Shown: positions 5,523 to 7,362 of the stretch, in pieces
How positions within the stretch are numbered: the stretch's first letter is position 1
How the letters are laid out: each line of letters starts with the position of its first letter
Assembly: GCA_002431715.1 (NCBI GenBank)
Contig: DJHI01000004.1
Location: 2,675 to 10,036, forward strand
DNA length: 7,362 bases
Direction of reading: 5' to 3'
From: Armatimonadetes bacterium UBA5829
GTDB lineage: Bacteria; Armatimonadota; UBA5829
Notes under the pieces: model-generated
What the model was told of the DNA's origin: nothing
What the model saw: the letters and a program-made list of their open reading frames with translations, nothing else
The model's database searches: none
Position numbers and translations under genes: made by a program

Positions 5523-5539
5523 GCTTGCATATTACTTAG
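5502..5539. promoter_or_regulatory. 9-bp inverted repeat, candidate operator
   Basis: CTAAGTAAT (5502-5510) and ATTACTTAG (5531-5539) are perfect inverted copies separated by 20 bp, with arm centres 29 bp apart, close to three helical turns. The repeat overlaps the candidate -35 base at 5502 and spans the presumed -10 and transcription start region of the gene at 5589. It suits binding of a dimeric regulator, though an RNA hairpin is an alternative. Confidence 0.4.
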
Positions 5540-5588
5540 GAAATGTGACTCTTAACTAGCCGTAAAACTCGGGCGGAGGCCGGCAACT

Positions 5589-6440
5589 ATGGAATGCAGC
5601 GTGATCAGAGAAAAACTGAGCTTGTATATTGACGGAATGCTGGATGAGCAGAGCCTCGAGATGGTTGAAGCACACCTGGCGGGCTGCGAGGAGTGCAGAA
5701 AAGAACTTGCGGCGCTGAGAGAGATTATTCAGACTGCCGGAGATATAGAGACAGTTGAACCGCCAAAAGGGCTGCATGGCAAAATTCTTCAGGCGATAGC
5801 TGAAGAAGAACAGTCCGCAAAGCAGCTTGCAAAAATGCCGGGCCGGTGGAGCTTATCGAGTTGGCTTGGAAGTTATGCTTCTCAGCGTGGTATGCAGTGG
5901 GCTGCAGGAATAGCCGCAGCAGGATGTGTAGCGCTTGTAATTATGATAAGTGCTCCTCATGACGTTAGTCAGCTTGATAAACATAAAATCGCGCAAACCG
6001 CATCACAAGCTGCTTTACCGGAGGCAAAGCCGTCATCGAACAAGCCCGAACCCGAAGTTGTCGCCGAATCAACTCAGGCTCCCGCTCGCAGAGCTTATCA
6101 TACAAAAAACTCAAATGTCACCACTGCCAAGAACGCTATAAAACAGATAAAGCATAAGAAAATGGCAGTTGCTGTAGCAAAGCCTGAACATCAGATTCCG
6201 CATAATGATAATGACCTGACCGATCAGTCCGCCTCTACTCCAACAGAAGTAGCCGCTGCACCCGAAACGACCGCTGATGTGCAAAAGGCCGAGCAGCCGG
6301 TTGCAATAAAAGTGGCGGCGGTTCCGAATTTAAGCAACGACAAGATGCAGGAATGGATGCAGCAGGCAAAAGCACAGGCGGAGATGCGTAAGAGCCGCGC
6401 ACAGAGTGGAGCAGTCAATTTAGTAAGCGCAAAATTTTAA
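5589..6440 (+). CDS. Second zf-HC2 anti-sigma-like membrane protein with long low-complexity outer domain
   Basis: A 283-residue protein. The N-terminal zf-HC2 domain has Cys3, His29, Cys33 and Cys36 (AHLAGCEEC), exactly the register of the anti-sigma factor at 3860-4351. A helical linker follows, then one transmembrane segment at about 104-121 (WAAGIAAAGCVALVIMIS). Residues about 123-250 are Ala/Pro/Lys/Glu/Thr-rich and probably disordered outside the membrane. The C-terminal 35 residues (DKMQEWMQQAKAQAEMRKSR and onward) look helical and amphipathic. The start has GGAGG (5575-5579) 9 nt upstream. No sigma gene is adjacent on this strand, so it may act on the divergent ECF factor or on one encoded elsewhere. 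It lies 42 bp before the exported repeat-protein gene and is likely cotranscribed with it. Anti-sigma activity is inferred from the domain only. Confidence 0.85.
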   Translation: MECSVIREKLSLYIDGMLDEQSLEMVEAHLAGCEECRKELAALREIIQTAGDIETVEPPKGLHGKILQAIAEEEQSAKQLAKMPGRWSLSSWLGSYASQRGMQWAAGIAAAGCVALVIMISAPHDVSQLDKHKIAQTASQAALPEAKPSSNKPEPEVVAESTQAPARRAYHTKNSNVTTAKNAIKQIKHKKMAVAVAKPEHQIPHNDNDLTDQSASTPTEVAAAPETTADVQKAEQPVAIKVAAVPNLSNDKMQEWMQQAKAQAEMRKSRAQSGAVNLVSAKF

Positions 6441-6482
6441 GGATATATAGCAGGCGATAGCTTGCTTGTAATTAGAGGGAAA

Positions 6483-7362
6483 ATGAGAAGGATTGCCATT
6501 ACAATCCTGATATTGATAACATCTGTTTCGGCGAGCGCAGACAGCGCTGCATCGAAGCAGGATATTAATACGTACGGCACATGCTCGATACTCAATTTCG
6601 GCTCAACCAGCCTGTCGAGCATTATGTACATGTCCGCCTCTAAAAATCAAAATCAGCTTTCTCTTACTAACTCTGCTGCTAGTACAAGCTTCAACAATAA
6701 CAGCCAGTTCATGCTTCAAAGCGCCACCATTGGGCTCGGCGGTTCGAGCGTTAAACTCGACTTTCAGAACATCGGAGAGAACTTCGACGGATTCGATTCC
6801 ATGAAGGAATCAAAAGCCGCATCCGATGCATCGCTCAAGCAACTTGAAAAGGAGAAGGGCATCAAGAGGATGAACCTCTCCGCAAGCGTTCCCGCCGGGT
6901 CGGGCGCGGGAGTGCAGATGAACTTCGGCCAGATAACTAACGATGGCAGCAGTATCATCAGTCAGGCGCTCGGCTACAAGTGTGATTGGATGTCTTTCAA
7001 CTACAGCTTCAGAGATATCGATAAGGACTTTACCAGGTTTACCGACATCAAAGAGACCGATAGAACACAAATGGCTGCCGAGGTCGGGATAAGGCGCACT
7101 CAATATGCGCTGAGTATCGGTCAGCCAAATGCAAATGACTTCCTCAGCAGCCTGGGATTGACTCAACTGCAGAGTGAGACCGGCGCGCTCACCAACAATA
7201 CGGTCACTCTCGATGCCGGAAATATCAAGGTTCATGCCGATATCAGAAATATGGACTCAACCTTTGATGACATTACCGCTCTGAACGACCTGGAGCGCAC
7301 TCAAATGGCCCTCGATGCCCGCAGGCAGTTCGATCCTTCGGCTAAAGAAAAAGATGTGACCG
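6483..7362 (+). CDS. Exported repeat protein of unrecognised family, N-terminal 293 residues, cut by window edge
   Basis: The reading frame stays open to the window end. Residues 1-19 form a signal peptide (MRRIAITILILITSVSASA, cleavage before Asp20). A Ser/Asn/Gln-rich stretch follows to about residue 85. After that comes a repeated unit of alternating hydrophobic/polar strand, then a D-I/M-x3-F-x2-F/I motif and a charged stretch: VKLDFQNIGENFDGF at 90-104, FNYSFRDIDKDFTRFTDIK at 172-190 and VHADIRNMDSTFDDITAL at 250-267. The last two are followed by DRTQMA and ERTQMA at the same distance. GC-rich Gly/Ser turns (GLGGSS, PAGSGAG) separate them. This suggests a beta-rich surface, barrel or fibre protein. 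I do not recognise the family. The start ATG has AGAGGG (6474-6479) upstream. Placement 42 bp after the zf-HC2 gene suggests one operon. Confidence 0.82.
   Translation, partial: MRRIAITILILITSVSASADSAASKQDINTYGTCSILNFGSTSLSSIMYMSASKNQNQLSLTNSAASTSFNNNSQFMLQSATIGLGGSSVKLDFQNIGENFDGFDSMKESKAASDASLKQLEKEKGIKRMNLSASVPAGSGAGVQMNFGQITNDGSSIISQALGYKCDWMSFNYSFRDIDKDFTRFTDIKETDRTQMAAEVGIRRTQYALSIGQPNANDFLSSLGLTQLQSETGALTNNTVTLDAGNIKVHADIRNMDSTFDDITALNDLERTQMALDARRQFDPSAKEKDVT

Noticed and set aside
6810..7235. Minus-strand open frame opposite the exported repeat protein
   Set aside because: The plus-strand frame has a signal peptide, a ribosome binding site and internal protein repeats; the minus frame has none of these.
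1..7362. CRISPR array, tRNA, rRNA or insertion sequence
   Set aside because: No regularly spaced repeats, no cloverleaf with an acceptor end, no rRNA-like stretch and no transposase were seen in the reading.

Overview
The window appears to be chromosomal DNA from a bacterium with a two-membrane type of envelope. The evidence is an RseB/LolA-like periplasmic protein, a lipobox lipoprotein and an exported repeat protein that looks like a surface protein. The taxon cannot be fixed from the sequence. The mix of SelA, a Gfo/Idh/MocA oxidoreductase with a cysteine motif, DUF378 and an ECF sigma/zf-HC2/RseB-like operon would suit an environmental lineage such as Armatimonadota or a relative, but that is only an inference. 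There is no sign of phage, transposase, CRISPR array, tRNA or rRNA.

Left part (1-2211), minus strand. A Gfo/Idh/MocA-family dehydrogenase (596-1837) is followed 60 bp downstream by the 5' end of selA (1-535), which runs off the window. A plausible sigma70-type promoter lies just upstream of the dehydrogenase. The 374-bp gap at 1838-2211 has no credible gene and holds a cluster of palindromes resembling dispersed REP-like repeats.

Centre (2212-5024), minus strand. A compact envelope-signalling operon reads ECF sigma factor (start 4929), zf-HC2 anti-sigma factor, then an RseB-like periplasmic protein. The stop and start codons overlap (TAATG and ATGA), which implies translational coupling. After an 80-bp gap containing a strong hairpin next to a ribosome binding site comes a lipoprotein. 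It looks like one cupredoxin fold inserted inside another, with the copper ligands mostly lost. A textbook ECF promoter, GGAAC-N16-CGTC, sits upstream of the sigma gene, so the operon is probably autoregulated.

Right part (5100-7362), plus strand. A small DUF378 membrane protein (5129-5383) is transcribed divergently from the sigma operon and is followed by a stem-loop. Then comes a second zf-HC2 membrane protein (5589-6440) with no sigma factor beside it. Its Cys/His register is identical to that of the first anti-sigma factor, and an imperfect ECF-like promoter plus a 9-bp inverted repeat lie upstream. Immediately downstream begins an exported protein of unrecognised family (6483 to the window end) with internal repeats.

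Working model (inference): one ECF sigma factor is restrained by its operon partner and perhaps also by the second zf-HC2 protein, and links envelope state to the exported lipoprotein and the repeat-bearing surface protein. The most novel items are the nested cupredoxin lipoprotein and the anti-sigma-like/repeat-protein pair.
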